Assembly (NCBI RefSeq): GCF_001517545.1
Contig: NZ_FBYA01000001.1
Location: forward strand, 716,930-780,929
Reading direction: 5' to 3'
DNA from: Limnohabitans sp. Rim47
Lineage (GTDB): Bacteria > Pseudomonadota > Gammaproteobacteria > Burkholderiales > Burkholderiaceae_C
Length of the DNA: 64,000 bases
Shown here: one piece after another, positions 15,993-24,452 of the stretch
Layout: each line of letters begins with the position of its first letter
How positions within the stretch are numbered: position 1 is the first letter of the stretch
Program-made: the position numbers and the translations under genes
The notes under the pieces: generated by a model
Database searches by the model: none
What the model saw: the letters and a program-made list of their open reading frames with translations, nothing else
Told to the model about the DNA's origin: nothing

Positions 15993-17108
15993 ATGACGCT
16001 CGATCAGATTCAGCTTCAGACCTTCGCGGTTCTGGGCCTGACTTTCTTGTTGGCAGCCTTGGCTGGGGTGTTGTTTCATCGCAGCCATTTTTGCACCATG
16101 GGGGCCGTCAGTGATTGGGTCATCATGGGCGACCGCACCCGCTCCAAGCAGTGGGCATTGGCGGTGGCGGTGGCTATATTGGGCTTTGGCCTCATGGCCT
16201 GGCGCGGCTGGATCAGCCCGCTCAACACGATTTATGCCAACAGTCAGCTGACCTGGCTCTCCTTGCTCTTTGGTGGGACGCTGTTTGGCGTTGGCATGGT
16301 GCTGGGCTCGGGCTGTCCCAGCAAATCTCTAATCCGTTTGGGGGGCGGCAACCTGAAATCGTTGGTGGTCCTGATGGCCATGGGTATTTCGGGCTTGGCC
16401 ACTTTGCGCGGGCTAACCGCCGTGTGGCGAGTTCATTCAATCGATCAAGTCACGCTGGGCACGGGACCGGGCCCTTTTATGGGGCAATGGCTGGCCAGTG
16501 CAACGGGTTTGACTCTGCCCTTGGCATGGCTGATCTCGGCGTGTGTCTTGTCCGGTTTGTTGCTGGTCTTGATTTTCAGAGACCGTCAGTTCATGCCCCG
16601 GTCTGTGGCTTTTTCGGGTGTGGGTGTCGGCGCCGCTGTCGTGGCAGTTTGGTGGGTCAGTGGCGTGTTGGGCTTTGTGCCCGAGCACCCCGAAACACTG
16701 GAGCCCATTTTTCTGGCCACAGCCAGTGGCCGCATGGAATCCATGAGCTTGACGGCGCCTGTGGCGCATTGGTGGGATGCGTTCATGTACTTCAGTGATG
16801 GCAGCAAACGGCTGACACTGGGCATGGTCACGGTGCTGGGCTTGCTGGTCGGGGCGCTTGGCAGTGCCCAATCGCAGGGCACCTTTCGCTGGGAGGGTTT
16901 TACCCAGACCCCTGATCTGGCTTTGCATTTGCTCGGCGGCACACTGATGGGCATCGGTGGCGTCATGGCGATGGGGTGCACTGTAGGCCAAGGCTTGTCG
17001 GGTTTGTCCACCCTCAGTCTGGGCAGTTTCATTGCTGTATTCGGCATCGTGCTGGGGGCCGTTGTGGCTTTGCAGTGGCAATTGCGACGTGCAGAGGCTT
17101 TGGGATGA
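15993..17108 (+). CDS. YeeE/YedE family membrane protein (putative thiosulfate/sulfur-compound transporter)
   Basis: A 371-residue polytopic inner-membrane protein with about nine to ten hydrophobic segments. The conserved cysteine motifs of the YeeE/YedE (TsuA-like) family are visible: SHFCTMGA near residue 36, GSGCPSKSLIRLGGGN near 107 and MGCTVGQGLSGLSTLSLG near 330. In TsuA these cysteines line the path for thiosulfate. The substrate here is inferred, but cysB and a CbiX chelatase elsewhere in the window fit a sulfur-assimilating cell. ATG 15993 is preferred to the GTG one codon earlier. It ends by overlapping tcdA (ATGA). Confidence 0.85.
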   Translation: MTLDQIQLQTFAVLGLTFLLAALAGVLFHRSHFCTMGAVSDWVIMGDRTRSKQWALAVAVAILGFGLMAWRGWISPLNTIYANSQLTWLSLLFGGTLFGVGMVLGSGCPSKSLIRLGGGNLKSLVVLMAMGISGLATLRGLTAVWRVHSIDQVTLGTGPGPFMGQWLASATGLTLPLAWLISACVLSGLLLVLIFRDRQFMPRSVAFSGVGVGAAVVAVWWVSGVLGFVPEHPETLEPIFLATASGRMESMSLTAPVAHWWDAFMYFSDGSKRLTLGMVTVLGLLVGALGSAQSQGTFRWEGFTQTPDLALHLLGGTLMGIGGVMAMGCTVGQGLSGLSTLSLGSFIAVFGIVLGAVVALQWQLRRAEALG

Positions 17109-17893
17109 GTGATTTGCTGCTGCAAGAATCGAGCGACGAACGCCGTTTTGGCGGCTTGCAACGTCTGTACGGCGTGCAGGGTGCACGCCAGATTCGTCGG
17201 GCGCATGTCGTGGTGGTGGGCATTGGTGGTGTGGGTTCGTGGGCCGCTGAGGCCTTGGCCCGCAGTGGCGTGGCCCGGCTCACCTTGGTCGACATGGACC
17301 ACATCGCCGAATCCAATATCAACCGCCAGATCCATGCCCTGACCAGCACCACAGGTCAGGCCAAGGTCGATGCCATGTGCGAGCGCATCGCCCTGATACA
17401 TCCGGAATGTCAGGTGGATGCGATCGATGAATTTGTCACGCCTGAAAATTGGCCCAGTGTCTTGCCTTGCTTGCCCGATGCGGTGATCGACGCGTGTGAT
17501 CAGGTTAAGGCCAAAGTTGCTATGGCTCATTGGGCGTTGATGAACGCAGTGGGATTCATCACGGTGGGTGCCGCGGGTGGCAAACGATTGGCGCACAAGG
17601 TCGACATTGATGACTTGTCAAAGATCACGCACGACCCCTTGCTGGCGCAATTGCGTTACCGCTTGCGCAAGCAGTACGGTGCCGCTCGCGGCGACAAGCG
17701 CATCGGCATTCAAGGCGTGTTCAGTCGAGAAGCCGTTGCGCCGCCCGACGCCTCTTGCGCCATCGAAGGCGACGGTTCGCTCAACTGCCACGGCTACGGA
17801 TCGGTGGTCAGCGTGACCGCGACCTTTGGCATGTGCGCGGCCTCAGAAATTTTGAATTTTTTAGCAAGCGGTCTTCAGAAGGCCAAAAAATAA
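17105..17893 (+). CDS. tcdA: tRNA threonylcarbamoyladenosine dehydratase TcdA (CsdL)
   Basis: A 262-residue E1-like enzyme that uses ATP to cyclise t6A37 to ct6A in ANN-decoding tRNAs. The nucleotide-binding motif is VVVVGIGGVGSWAAEALARS at about residues 35-54, followed by LVDMDHIAESNINRQIHAL. The SAM-independent dehydratase class also shows DACDQVKAKVAM and GAAGGKRLAHKVDIDDLSK. It overlaps the YeeE/YedE gene by ATGA. Its 3' end lies only 44 bases before tRNA-Lys(UUU), itself an expected t6A/ct6A substrate. Confidence 0.94.
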   Translation: MSDLLLQESSDERRFGGLQRLYGVQGARQIRRAHVVVVGIGGVGSWAAEALARSGVARLTLVDMDHIAESNINRQIHALTSTTGQAKVDAMCERIALIHPECQVDAIDEFVTPENWPSVLPCLPDAVIDACDQVKAKVAMAHWALMNAVGFITVGAAGGKRLAHKVDIDDLSKITHDPLLAQLRYRLRKQYGAARGDKRIGIQGVFSREAVAPPDASCAIEGDGSLNCHGYGSVVSVTATFGMCAASEILNFLASGLQKAKK

Positions 17894-17896
17894 CGC

Positions 17897-17902
17897 TATA
17901 AT
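17897..17902 (+). promoter_or_regulatory. -10 box of the tRNA-Lys promoter
   Basis: A perfect TATAAT begins 41 bases before the tRNA 5' end, with TTCAGA at 17874-17879 as a possible -35 at 17-base spacing (4 of 6 matches). The 12-base context is identical to that upstream of rpsF. Confidence 0.65.
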
Positions 17903-17937
17903 TTGAGTCTTGCTACAGTGCACAACACCTAAGCAAA

Positions 17938-18013
17938 GGGACCATAGCTCAGTTGGTAGAGCAGCGGACTTTTAATCCGTTTGTCGTGGGTTCGACCCCC
18001 GCTGGTCCCACCA
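17938..18013 (+). tRNA. tRNA-Lys (anticodon TTT)
   Basis: A full 76-base cloverleaf. The acceptor GGGACCA pairs with TGGTCCC. The D-arm is GCTC/GAGC, and the anticodon loop CTTTTAA has TTT at 17971-17973. The T-arm has GGTTCGACCCC. Discriminator A is followed by an encoded CCA. A terminator hairpin follows within 10 bases. Confidence 0.98.
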
Positions 18014-18021
18014 AAAAAACT

Positions 18022-18058
18022 AAAAAGCACTTTGTATCTCGGTACAAAGTGCTTTTTT
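18022..18058 (+). terminator. Intrinsic terminator of tRNA-Lys
   Basis: AGCACTTTGTA pairs with TACAAAGTGCT around a short TCTCGG loop, flanked by an A-run at 18022-18026 and six T ending at 18058. It lies 8 bases after the tRNA CCA end. The downstream small gene therefore probably relies on read-through or its own promoter. Confidence 0.92.
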
Positions 18059-18105
18059 CATGGGCGCACGCATTGTGTACCCGGATCCCCATTGAAAGAG
18101 CTTCC

Positions 18106-18357
18106 ATGACCAGCGAATTGAACAGCCAGAATGCATTGAACAAGAAGGCGTTGTGCGAGCCTTGCTCGGGCATCCAGCGCCATTGGCGGCGTGCGCCTGG
18201 CCATGCCGAGTTGGTGCAAGGTGCCAACCGCAAGGAGCAGCGCGAGTCGGGTCAAGCGACCATCACCGCGTACCGTTGCGATCGCTGCGGCACAGCGTGG
18301 GAATACGAAAACAACAAAGCCAATCAGCACGCAGGCTGGTCCGTGGTGGGCGAATAA
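18106..18357 (+). CDS. Small protein with two CxxC motifs (putative zinc ribbon), function unknown
   Basis: An 83-residue protein not recognised as a named family. It has CEPC near residue 17 and CDRCGTAWEYEN near residue 56, about 37 residues apart, an arrangement fitting a zinc ribbon. The middle is basic and polar (RHWRRAPGHAELVQ). No signal peptide or membrane segment is seen, so it is probably cytoplasmic. The ATG at 18106 has only a weak purine-rich GAAAGAG upstream. It lies between the tRNA-Lys terminator and a strong bidirectional terminator, so it is a single-gene unit. It is probably real because both terminators frame it and it ends cleanly, but this is inference. Confidence 0.6.
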   Translation: MTSELNSQNALNKKALCEPCSGIQRHWRRAPGHAELVQGANRKEQRESGQATITAYRCDRCGTAWEYENNKANQHAGWSVVGE

Positions 18358-18410
18358 ACCTGAGTGTGCGGCCGACAGAGGTGGCCGAAGTCCAGTGATT
18401 CACGCGCTTT

Positions 18411-18443
18411 AAAAAGGGGCCCATTTTCATGGGCCCCTTTTTT
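18411..18443. terminator. Bidirectional intrinsic terminator
   Basis: GGGGCCCA (18416-18423) pairs with TGGGCCCC (18430-18437) around a six-base loop, with AAAAA on the left and TTTTTT on the right. It serves both the small two-CxxC gene and the convergent ABC-F gene. Confidence 0.93.
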
Positions 18444-18458
18444 GTGCGTTGAATCGGC

Positions 18459-20474
18459 TCAGGCCGTTTCTTCTAGCAAATTCGTCAGTTCGAGCCAGCG
18501 CTCTTCCAGAGCGGCGACTTCATCCGACAAGGCTTTCAGGCGGCGACCGGCCTCGGCAATTTCTGTGGGCAGCAACGGCGCACTCAGTTGTTGTTCGAGT
18601 TGTGTTTTCTCTGCTTCGATGCTGGCCATGCGTTGCTCGTTTTGCTCCAATTCGCGTTTCAGGGGGCGGGTTTGAGCGGCCAGTTGCTGGCGTTTTTGGG
18701 CATCGACTTTGCGTTGCTCCGCACTGCTGATGCCGGAGTTGCTTGCGGGTGCGGTCATAGGCACCGGTGCGGCGGCCATCGTGATGAGGGGTGTTGACTC
18801 AGCAGCGGGCACTGCCACCGAGCCCGTTGAGTCGCGTGCGGCATTTTTGGCCACTTCACGCAAGCGCTTGGACTCTTCCAACAGGTAACGCTGGTAGTCG
18901 TCCAGATCGCCGTCAAACGGCTCGACCTTGCCCCGGCCCACCATCCAGAACTCGTCACATACGGCGCGCAGCAAGGCCCGGTCGTGGCTGACCAGCATGA
19001 CGGTGCCTTCAAATTCGTTGAGTGCCATCGACAGGGCCTCACGCGTGGCCAAGTCCAGGTGGTTGGTGGGCTCGTCCAGCAGCAATAGGTTGGGGCGCTG
19101 CCACACGATCATGGCCAGCACCAGGCGGGCTTTTTCGCCACCGCTCATGGTGCCTACAGCCTGTTTGACCATGTCACCTGAGAAGTTGAAAGTGCCTAGG
19201 TAGTTGCGCAGGTCTTGCTCGCGGCTGGGTTCGCCGCTGTTGGGGCCCAGTTCTTTGGCCAGCCGGATCATGTGCTCCAGCGGTGTGTCTTGCGGGTGCA
19301 ACACGTCCAGCTCTTGTTGTGCAAAGTAGCCGATGTTCAGGCCTTTGCCTTCGGTCAGCGTGCCACCCAGTAGCGGCATGGTGCGGGCAATGGTTTTGAC
19401 CAAGGTCGATTTGCCCTGACCGTTGGCACCCAGAATGCCGATGCGCTGTCCGGCCAAGACCGATTTGCTGACGCCTTGCAAGATGGCTTTGGGTTCGTCG
19501 TCCACGATGTAGCCAAAGTTCGCCTCGCTGATGGCCAGCATCGGGTTGGGCAAGTTGTTGGGTTCCTTGAAGCCGAAGGTGAATTCGGCATCGGCCAGCA
19601 GTGGGGCCACTTTTTCCATGCGTTCCAGAGCCTTGACCCGGCTCTGCGCCTGCTTGGCCTTGCTGGCCTGGGCCTTGAAGCGGTTGATGAATTTTTGCAG
19701 GTGAGCGATCTTGTCTTGCTGCTTGGAAAAAGAAGCTTGTTGCAGCTCCATTTGTTGCGAGCGCAAGATTTCAAACGCACTGTAATTGCCGCCGTAGCGC
19801 GTCAGTTTGGCGTGGTCGATGTGCAAAGTGACATCGGTCACCGCGTCCAGAAATTCCCGGTCGTGGCTGATCACGATCATGGTGCCCGCGTAGCGTTGCA
19901 GCCAGGCTTCCAGCCAGACCAAGGCATCCAAATCCAGGTGGTTGGTGGGTTCGTCCAGGATCAGGATGTCGGACGGGCACATCAGCGCTCGTGCCAGTTG
20001 CAATCGCATGCGCCAGCCGCCCGAAAAACTGTTGACCGGGTTGTTGAGTTCGTCAACGCGAAAACCCAAGCCCAAAATCAGCGCTTCGGCGCGGGGCAGG
20101 GCGTCGTGGTCGCCCGCATCGGCCAAGTCGGTGTAGACATGGGCCATCTCCATGCCGTCGCCGCTTTCTTCGGCCAACACCAGGCGTTGGCGCAATTCGG
20201 CCAAACGGGTGTCGCCTTCCAGCACAAAATCGGCGGCGGGCTGGTCGGTCTCGGGCATGTTTTGCGCGACTTGCGCCATGCGCCAGGCTTTGGGGATTTC
20301 GAAGTCGCCGCCGTCTTCAATCAGTGTTCGGTTGAACAGGGCAAACAAAGTGGATTTGCCTGCGCCATTGCGCCCGACCAAGCCGACTTTTTCGCCGGGG
20401 TTAAGGGTGACCGAGGCTTGGTCGAGCAGCACTTTGGTGCCGCGGCGGAGGGTGACGTTTTTGAGGTTGATCAT
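18459..20474 (-). CDS. ABC-F family ATPase (YheS-like ribosome-associated factor)
   Basis: A 671-residue protein with two ABC ATPase domains and no membrane segments. Domain 1 has GRNGAGKSTLFALF near residue 35 and NSFSGGWRMRLQLARAL near 148. Domain 2 has GANGQGKSTLVKTIA near 345, GTMSGGEKARLVLAM near 437 and LLLLDEPTNHLDLATREAL. The charged inter-domain linker (about residues 235-300) is the P-site tRNA interaction motif of ABC-F translation factors. A C-terminal Gln/Glu/Leu-rich coiled coil follows an Ala/Pro linker. Length and order match YheS better than EttA. It is the last gene of the dapC operon, coupled to the GNAT gene by ATGA. Confidence 0.87.
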   Translation of the reverse strand: MINLKNVTLRRGTKVLLDQASVTLNPGEKVGLVGRNGAGKSTLFALFNRTLIEDGGDFEIPKAWRMAQVAQNMPETDQPAADFVLEGDTRLAELRQRLVLAEESGDGMEMAHVYTDLADAGDHDALPRAEALILGLGFRVDELNNPVNSFSGGWRMRLQLARALMCPSDILILDEPTNHLDLDALVWLEAWLQRYAGTMIVISHDREFLDAVTDVTLHIDHAKLTRYGGNYSAFEILRSQQMELQQASFSKQQDKIAHLQKFINRFKAQASKAKQAQSRVKALERMEKVAPLLADAEFTFGFKEPNNLPNPMLAISEANFGYIVDDEPKAILQGVSKSVLAGQRIGILGANGQGKSTLVKTIARTMPLLGGTLTEGKGLNIGYFAQQELDVLHPQDTPLEHMIRLAKELGPNSGEPSREQDLRNYLGTFNFSGDMVKQAVGTMSGGEKARLVLAMIVWQRPNLLLLDEPTNHLDLATREALSMALNEFEGTVMLVSHDRALLRAVCDEFWMVGRGKVEPFDGDLDDYQRYLLEESKRLREVAKNAARDSTGSVAVPAAESTPLITMAAAPVPMTAPASNSGISSAEQRKVDAQKRQQLAAQTRPLKRELEQNEQRMASIEAEKTQLEQQLSAPLLPTEIAEAGRRLKALSDEVAALEERWLELTNLLEETA

Positions 20475-20986
20475 GGGGTGTGTGGGGTGACCGCGTCCTG
20501 CGCCGTCAAGGTCGTGCCAAGGTAAACCAGATCAGGGTCCGGGTGATTTTTGAAAGCTGGCATGGGGGTAAAGCCCATGCGCTGGTAAAGGCCAAGGGCC
20601 AGCGTGTTCGTGCGCCAAGTGCTCAGGCCCATGCGCTCAAAGCCTGCTGCGCGCGCTTGCGCCATGAGGTGCTGCGTGAGCTGCCGCGATGCCCCCAGGC
20701 CGCGAAATGCGGGGCGCACATACAAGCGTTTGAGTTCTGCCAGACCCGCTTCACGCGTGCATGTGAACGCGCCACAACCGAGCAGCTGATCCGCCGTTTG
20801 GATCAGCCAGGCCTGACCTTGCGCACCCGAATACCGCTCTTGGGGCTGCAGCATGTCGCCGTGGATGGAACTCAGACTGGGGTTGTTCAGGTCGGTGCGG
20901 GTGTATTCGCGCATCAATGCCACGAATGCATCCCACTGCGCTGGGTGCTCGACACGCACCCACTTGAAACGCTTGGTGGGGCTCAT
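20471..20986 (-). CDS. GNAT family N-acetyltransferase
   Basis: A 171-residue acetyl-CoA-dependent acyltransferase. The acetyl-CoA pyrophosphate loop is in RLYVRPAFRGLGASRQL (about residues 89-105), followed by GFERMGLSTWRTNTLALGLY and the typical C-terminal YQRMGF. The substrate is unknown. Its start overlaps the prmB stop, and its own stop overlaps the ABC-F start (ATGA at both ends), so it is translationally coupled to two ribosome-related genes. That context makes a ribosomal protein or translation-factor substrate possible but unproven. Confidence 0.82.
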   Translation of the reverse strand: MSPTKRFKWVRVEHPAQWDAFVALMREYTRTDLNNPSLSSIHGDMLQPQERYSGAQGQAWLIQTADQLLGCGAFTCTREAGLAELKRLYVRPAFRGLGASRQLTQHLMAQARAAGFERMGLSTWRTNTLALGLYQRMGFTPMPAFKNHPDPDLVYLGTTLTAQDAVTPHTP

Positions 20987-21870
20987 GCCAGTGGCGACGC
21001 GAGCAAGGCGGCACGGGTGATGAGCAGCACCTGGTCTTCACCGGAGCTGGTGTCCAGCCAGGCCACTTCCAGGTCAGGGAATGCCGCTTCAAAGTGCGCA
21101 CGCTCGTTGCCGATTTCCAGCACCAGTACCGCTTGTTCGCTCATGCGCGACGGGGCGTCTTGCAAGAGTTGGCGCACAAAGTCCATGCCGTCGGCCCCGC
21201 CTGCCAAAGCCAGTTCAGGCTCTGCGCGGTATTCGGCGGGCAAGGCGTCCATGCTGGCTTGGCAGACATATGGCGGGTTGCACAAAATCAGGTCGAATGG
21301 CCCAGGCAAGGCCGCCAGACCATCGCTGTGCACCAGTGTCACGCGCTCTTGCAGCGCGTGACGCTCGGTGTTGATGGCCGCTACGGCCAGGGCATCGTCA
21401 GAAATATCGGCACCGGTGACTTGTACCTCGGGCCAGGCCAGCGCAGCCAACACGGCCAAGCTGCCATTGCCGGTGCACAGGTCCAGCACCTGTGTGGTTT
21501 GGTCGCTCAGCCAGGCGTCGATGGTGCCGTCGGCCAGAACTTCGGCGATCAGGCTGCGCGGCACGATGGCGCGTTCGTCGATGTAAAACGACACGCCTTG
21601 CAACCAGGCTTCGCGCGTCAGATAAGCGGCAGGCTTGCGCGTGGCAATGCGCTGTTCAATCAACGCAGTGCAGGCCGCCTGTTGTTCGGATGTGATGGCT
21701 TGATTCGCCACTTCGTCCAGGTCGATGTCCAGCGGCAGGCCCAGCCGCCAAAGCACCAGCCAAACGGCTTCGTCGAAGGCGCTCTGGGTGCCGTGGCCAA
21801 AGGCCACATTGGCTTGGCTCAACCGTTCGGCCGATGCCTCGATCAGCCCAGCAAGGGTCATCGCGCTCAT
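20983..21870 (-). CDS. prmB: 50S ribosomal protein L3 N(5)-glutamine methyltransferase PrmB
   Basis: A 295-residue SAM-dependent methyltransferase of the HemK/PrmB group, modifying a glutamine of ribosomal protein L3 and supporting 50S assembly. The SAM motif is DLCTGNGSLAV at about residues 130-140, and the catalytic glutamine-binding NPPY is at 198-201. VPRSLIAEVL near residue 103 and an N-terminal helical domain without the PrmC pattern favour PrmB over PrmC. It overlaps dapE upstream and the GNAT gene downstream by four bases each. Confidence 0.9.
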   Translation of the reverse strand: MSAMTLAGLIEASAERLSQANVAFGHGTQSAFDEAVWLVLWRLGLPLDIDLDEVANQAITSEQQAACTALIEQRIATRKPAAYLTREAWLQGVSFYIDERAIVPRSLIAEVLADGTIDAWLSDQTTQVLDLCTGNGSLAVLAALAWPEVQVTGADISDDALAVAAINTERHALQERVTLVHSDGLAALPGPFDLILCNPPYVCQASMDALPAEYRAEPELALAGGADGMDFVRQLLQDAPSRMSEQAVLVLEIGNERAHFEAAFPDLEVAWLDTSSGEDQVLLITRAALLASPLA

Positions 21871-23036
21871 GCCGACAAGCTCTGGTTGAGTTGTTCCAGA
21901 GTCCGCCGATAAATCGCCTTGAGCGGCGCGATGTCGGCCAGCGCCACATGCTCGTTGACCTTGTGGATGGTGGCGTTGGGTGGGCCGAACTCGATCACCT
22001 GCGGGCAGATCTGGGCGATGAAGCGCCCGTCGCTGGTGCCGCCCGTGGTCGACAGTTGGGTGGTGAGACCCGTTTCGTCGGTAATGGCTTTTTGCACAGC
22101 GGCGACCAAATTACCGGGCGTGGTCAAAAAGGGCAGGCCGCCGATGGTCCATGTCAGTTCGTACTGCAGGCCGTGCTGGTCGAGCACAGCCCTCAGGCGC
22201 TGTTGCAGGCTTTCGGGCGTGGATTCGGTGCAAAAGCGGAAGTTGAAATCCACCACGCAGTCGCCCGGAATCACATTGCTCGCGCCGGTGCCCGCGTGGA
22301 TATTGCTCACCTGCCAGCTTGTGGGCGGGAAGAAGGCGTTGCCTTCGTCCCAACGGATGGCCACCAAGTCGGCCAGTGCCGGGGCCAGGCGGTGGATCGG
22401 GTTGTCGGCCAAGTGCGGGTAGGCGATGTGCCCTTGCACGCCTTTCACGGTGAGCTTGCCGCTCAGGGTGCCACGTCGGCCGTTCTTGATCATGTCGCCC
22501 GTCTGCTGCACCGAGGTGGGCTCGCCCACGATGCAGAACTGCGGTGCTTCGCCCCGGTTCACCAGCTGCTTGCAGACCACCACCGTGCCGTCAAGGGCTG
22601 GACCTTCTTCGTCGCTGGTCAGCAAAAAGGCGATGCCCAGTTCAGGGTCTGGATGGCTCGCCAGAAATTCCTGCACAGCCACGACCATGGCGGCCAGCGA
22701 GGTTTTCATGTCGCTCGCGCCGCGGCCAAACAGCTTGCCGTCTTTGTGCGTGGGGGTGAAGGGGTCGCTTTGCCATTGTGCGAGTGGCCCTGTGGGCACC
22801 ACGTCGGTGTGTCCGGCAAACGCCAAGACTTGGCCGCTTTTACCGGCGCGTTTGGCCCACAGGTTTCGCACCCTGAAAGTGTCGGGGCCTGAGTCCATGT
22901 ATTCGCAGACAAAGCCAAGGGGGGTCAATGCCTCGGCAATCAGGTCCATGCAACCCGCGTCATGGGGGGTGACGGAAGGTTTGGAGATCAGCTGTTCGGC
23001 CAGGCGCAGGGTGTCGTGACAGGTGTTTGTGTTCAT
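21867..23036 (-). CDS. dapE: Succinyl-diaminopimelate desuccinylase
   Basis: A 389-residue M20-family zinc enzyme that removes succinate from N-succinyl-LL-diaminopimelate, giving the precursor of meso-DAP and lysine. The metal-ligand motifs are AGHTDVVPTG at about residues 74-83, GRGASDMKTSLAAM near 107 and TSDEEGPALDG near 140 with the catalytic glutamate. STTGGTSDGRF marks the C-terminal metal site. It begins 3 bases after the dapC stop and overlaps prmB, so the two succinylase-pathway DAP enzymes are consecutive. Confidence 0.96.
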   Translation of the reverse strand: MNTNTCHDTLRLAEQLISKPSVTPHDAGCMDLIAEALTPLGFVCEYMDSGPDTFRVRNLWAKRAGKSGQVLAFAGHTDVVPTGPLAQWQSDPFTPTHKDGKLFGRGASDMKTSLAAMVVAVQEFLASHPDPELGIAFLLTSDEEGPALDGTVVVCKQLVNRGEAPQFCIVGEPTSVQQTGDMIKNGRRGTLSGKLTVKGVQGHIAYPHLADNPIHRLAPALADLVAIRWDEGNAFFPPTSWQVSNIHAGTGASNVIPGDCVVDFNFRFCTESTPESLQQRLRAVLDQHGLQYELTWTIGGLPFLTTPGNLVAAVQKAITDETGLTTQLSTTGGTSDGRFIAQICPQVIEFGPPNATIHKVNEHVALADIAPLKAIYRRTLEQLNQSLSA

Positions 23037-23039
23037 GGC

Positions 23040-24254
23040 TCAGACCTTGCTGGGGTGGGCGCGCACAAATCGGGCAATGCGCTCTGCCGCTTCCAAACAC
23101 TCGGCGGTTTCGGCCACCAGGGCCATGCGGATGCGGCCTCGGCCGGGGTTGCTGCCGTTGAAGTCGCGTGCCAAATAGCTGCCGGGCAGTACCGTGACGC
23201 TTTCGGCTTCGTACAGTGCTTTGGCAAACGCGGCGTCGTCGCCATGCCAGCCCGCAGGCACACCGGCCCACAGGTAAAAACTGGCGTCGGGCAGCTTGAC
23301 GTCCAAGACCTCGGCCAGAACGGGCGTGACCTGGGCGAACTTGGTGCGGTATTGGTTGCGGTTGTCCACCACATGGCTTTCGTCGCCCCAGGCGGCCACA
23401 CTGGCCGCTTGCACCACCGGGCTCATGGCGCTGCCGTGGTAGGTGCGGTAGAGCAGGAACTGCTTGATGATGGCCGCGTCACCGGCCACAAAGCCGCTGC
23501 GCAGGCCGGGCACATTGCTGCGTTTGCTGAGGCTGGTGAAGGCGATCAGGCGCTTGAAGTCGGTGCGGCCCAGCTGGTGGGCGGCTTCGAGGCCACCCAA
23601 AGGCGCTTCTTCGCGGAAGTAAATCTCGCTGTAGCACTCGTCCGAGGCGATCACGAAACCGTGCTGGTCGGACAGGGCGAACAGTTTGGCCCATTCGGCC
23701 AGCGGCATCACCGCGCCCGTGGGGTTGCCTGGCGAGCAGACAAACAACAGTTGGGTGCGGGCCCATACAGCGGCGGGCACGCTGTCCCAGTCGTTGCCGA
23801 AATTGCGTGCCGGGTCACTGGGCACGTAATAGGTCTCGGCCCCCGACAACAAGGCCGCGCCTTCGTAGATTTGATAGAACGGGTTGGGGCTGACCACGGT
23901 GGCACCCGAGCGGGTCGGGTCGATCACGGTTTGCGTGAGGGCAAACAGGGCTTCGCGCGAGCCGTTGACCGGCAGCACCTGCGTGGCCGGGTCCAGCGCC
24001 AGCTGGTAGCGGGTTTGCAGCCAGGCAGAACAGGCCTTGCGCAGTGCAGGCTCGCCCGCTGTGGCCGGGTAGGCCGACAAGCCGTTGGTGACCGAGGCCT
24101 TGAGCGCTTCTTGAATAAAGGCCGGTGTCGCGTGCTTGGGCTCGCCGATGCCCAGGCTGATGGGCTTCAAGGCGGGGTTGGGTGTGACGCTGGCGAACAG
24201 CTGTTTGAGCCGTTCAAAAGGGTAGGGCTGCAGCTTGGAAAGAAGGGGATTCAT
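23040..24254 (-). CDS. dapC: Succinyldiaminopimelate transaminase
   Basis: A 404-residue class I/II PLP aminotransferase converting N-succinyl-2-amino-6-ketopimelate to N-succinyl-LL-diaminopimelate. Visible features are LGIGEPKHATPAFIQEAL near residue 34, the CSPGNPTGAVMPLAEW region, the cofactor-pocket DECYSEIYF and the Schiff-base lysine in SLSKRSNVPGLRSGF. The sequence type and the adjacent dapE point to DapC rather than aspartate aminotransferase. It is the first gene of a five-gene minus-strand operon. The region upstream (24255-24452) is shared with the divergent smc gene. Confidence 0.93.
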   Translation of the reverse strand: MNPLLSKLQPYPFERLKQLFASVTPNPALKPISLGIGEPKHATPAFIQEALKASVTNGLSAYPATAGEPALRKACSAWLQTRYQLALDPATQVLPVNGSREALFALTQTVIDPTRSGATVVSPNPFYQIYEGAALLSGAETYYVPSDPARNFGNDWDSVPAAVWARTQLLFVCSPGNPTGAVMPLAEWAKLFALSDQHGFVIASDECYSEIYFREEAPLGGLEAAHQLGRTDFKRLIAFTSLSKRSNVPGLRSGFVAGDAAIIKQFLLYRTYHGSAMSPVVQAASVAAWGDESHVVDNRNQYRTKFAQVTPVLAEVLDVKLPDASFYLWAGVPAGWHGDDAAFAKALYEAESVTVLPGSYLARDFNGSNPGRGRIRMALVAETAECLEAAERIARFVRAHPSKV

Positions 24255-24452
24255 CCCCCGATTATCCGGGATGAAGTGGCCGCAATCGGCGTGAAACAGG
24301 TCTGACTTACTTCATCAAGGCGGAATTCGTCTTGAGTGAATCCCGTTGCGCCGCCTCTTGGGGCAGGATTTAGGCATTCCCCTCGGGTAACATTGCCCCT
24401 TTGATCTGTGCTGGCTCTTCTGGCTGGCCCGACTAACCGATTCGATATCGCC

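Noticed and set aside
17953..18105. N-terminal extension of the small two-CxxC protein through tRNA-Lys and its terminator
   Set aside because: The frame stays open through the tRNA by chance; the ATG at 18106 after the terminator is the plausible start.
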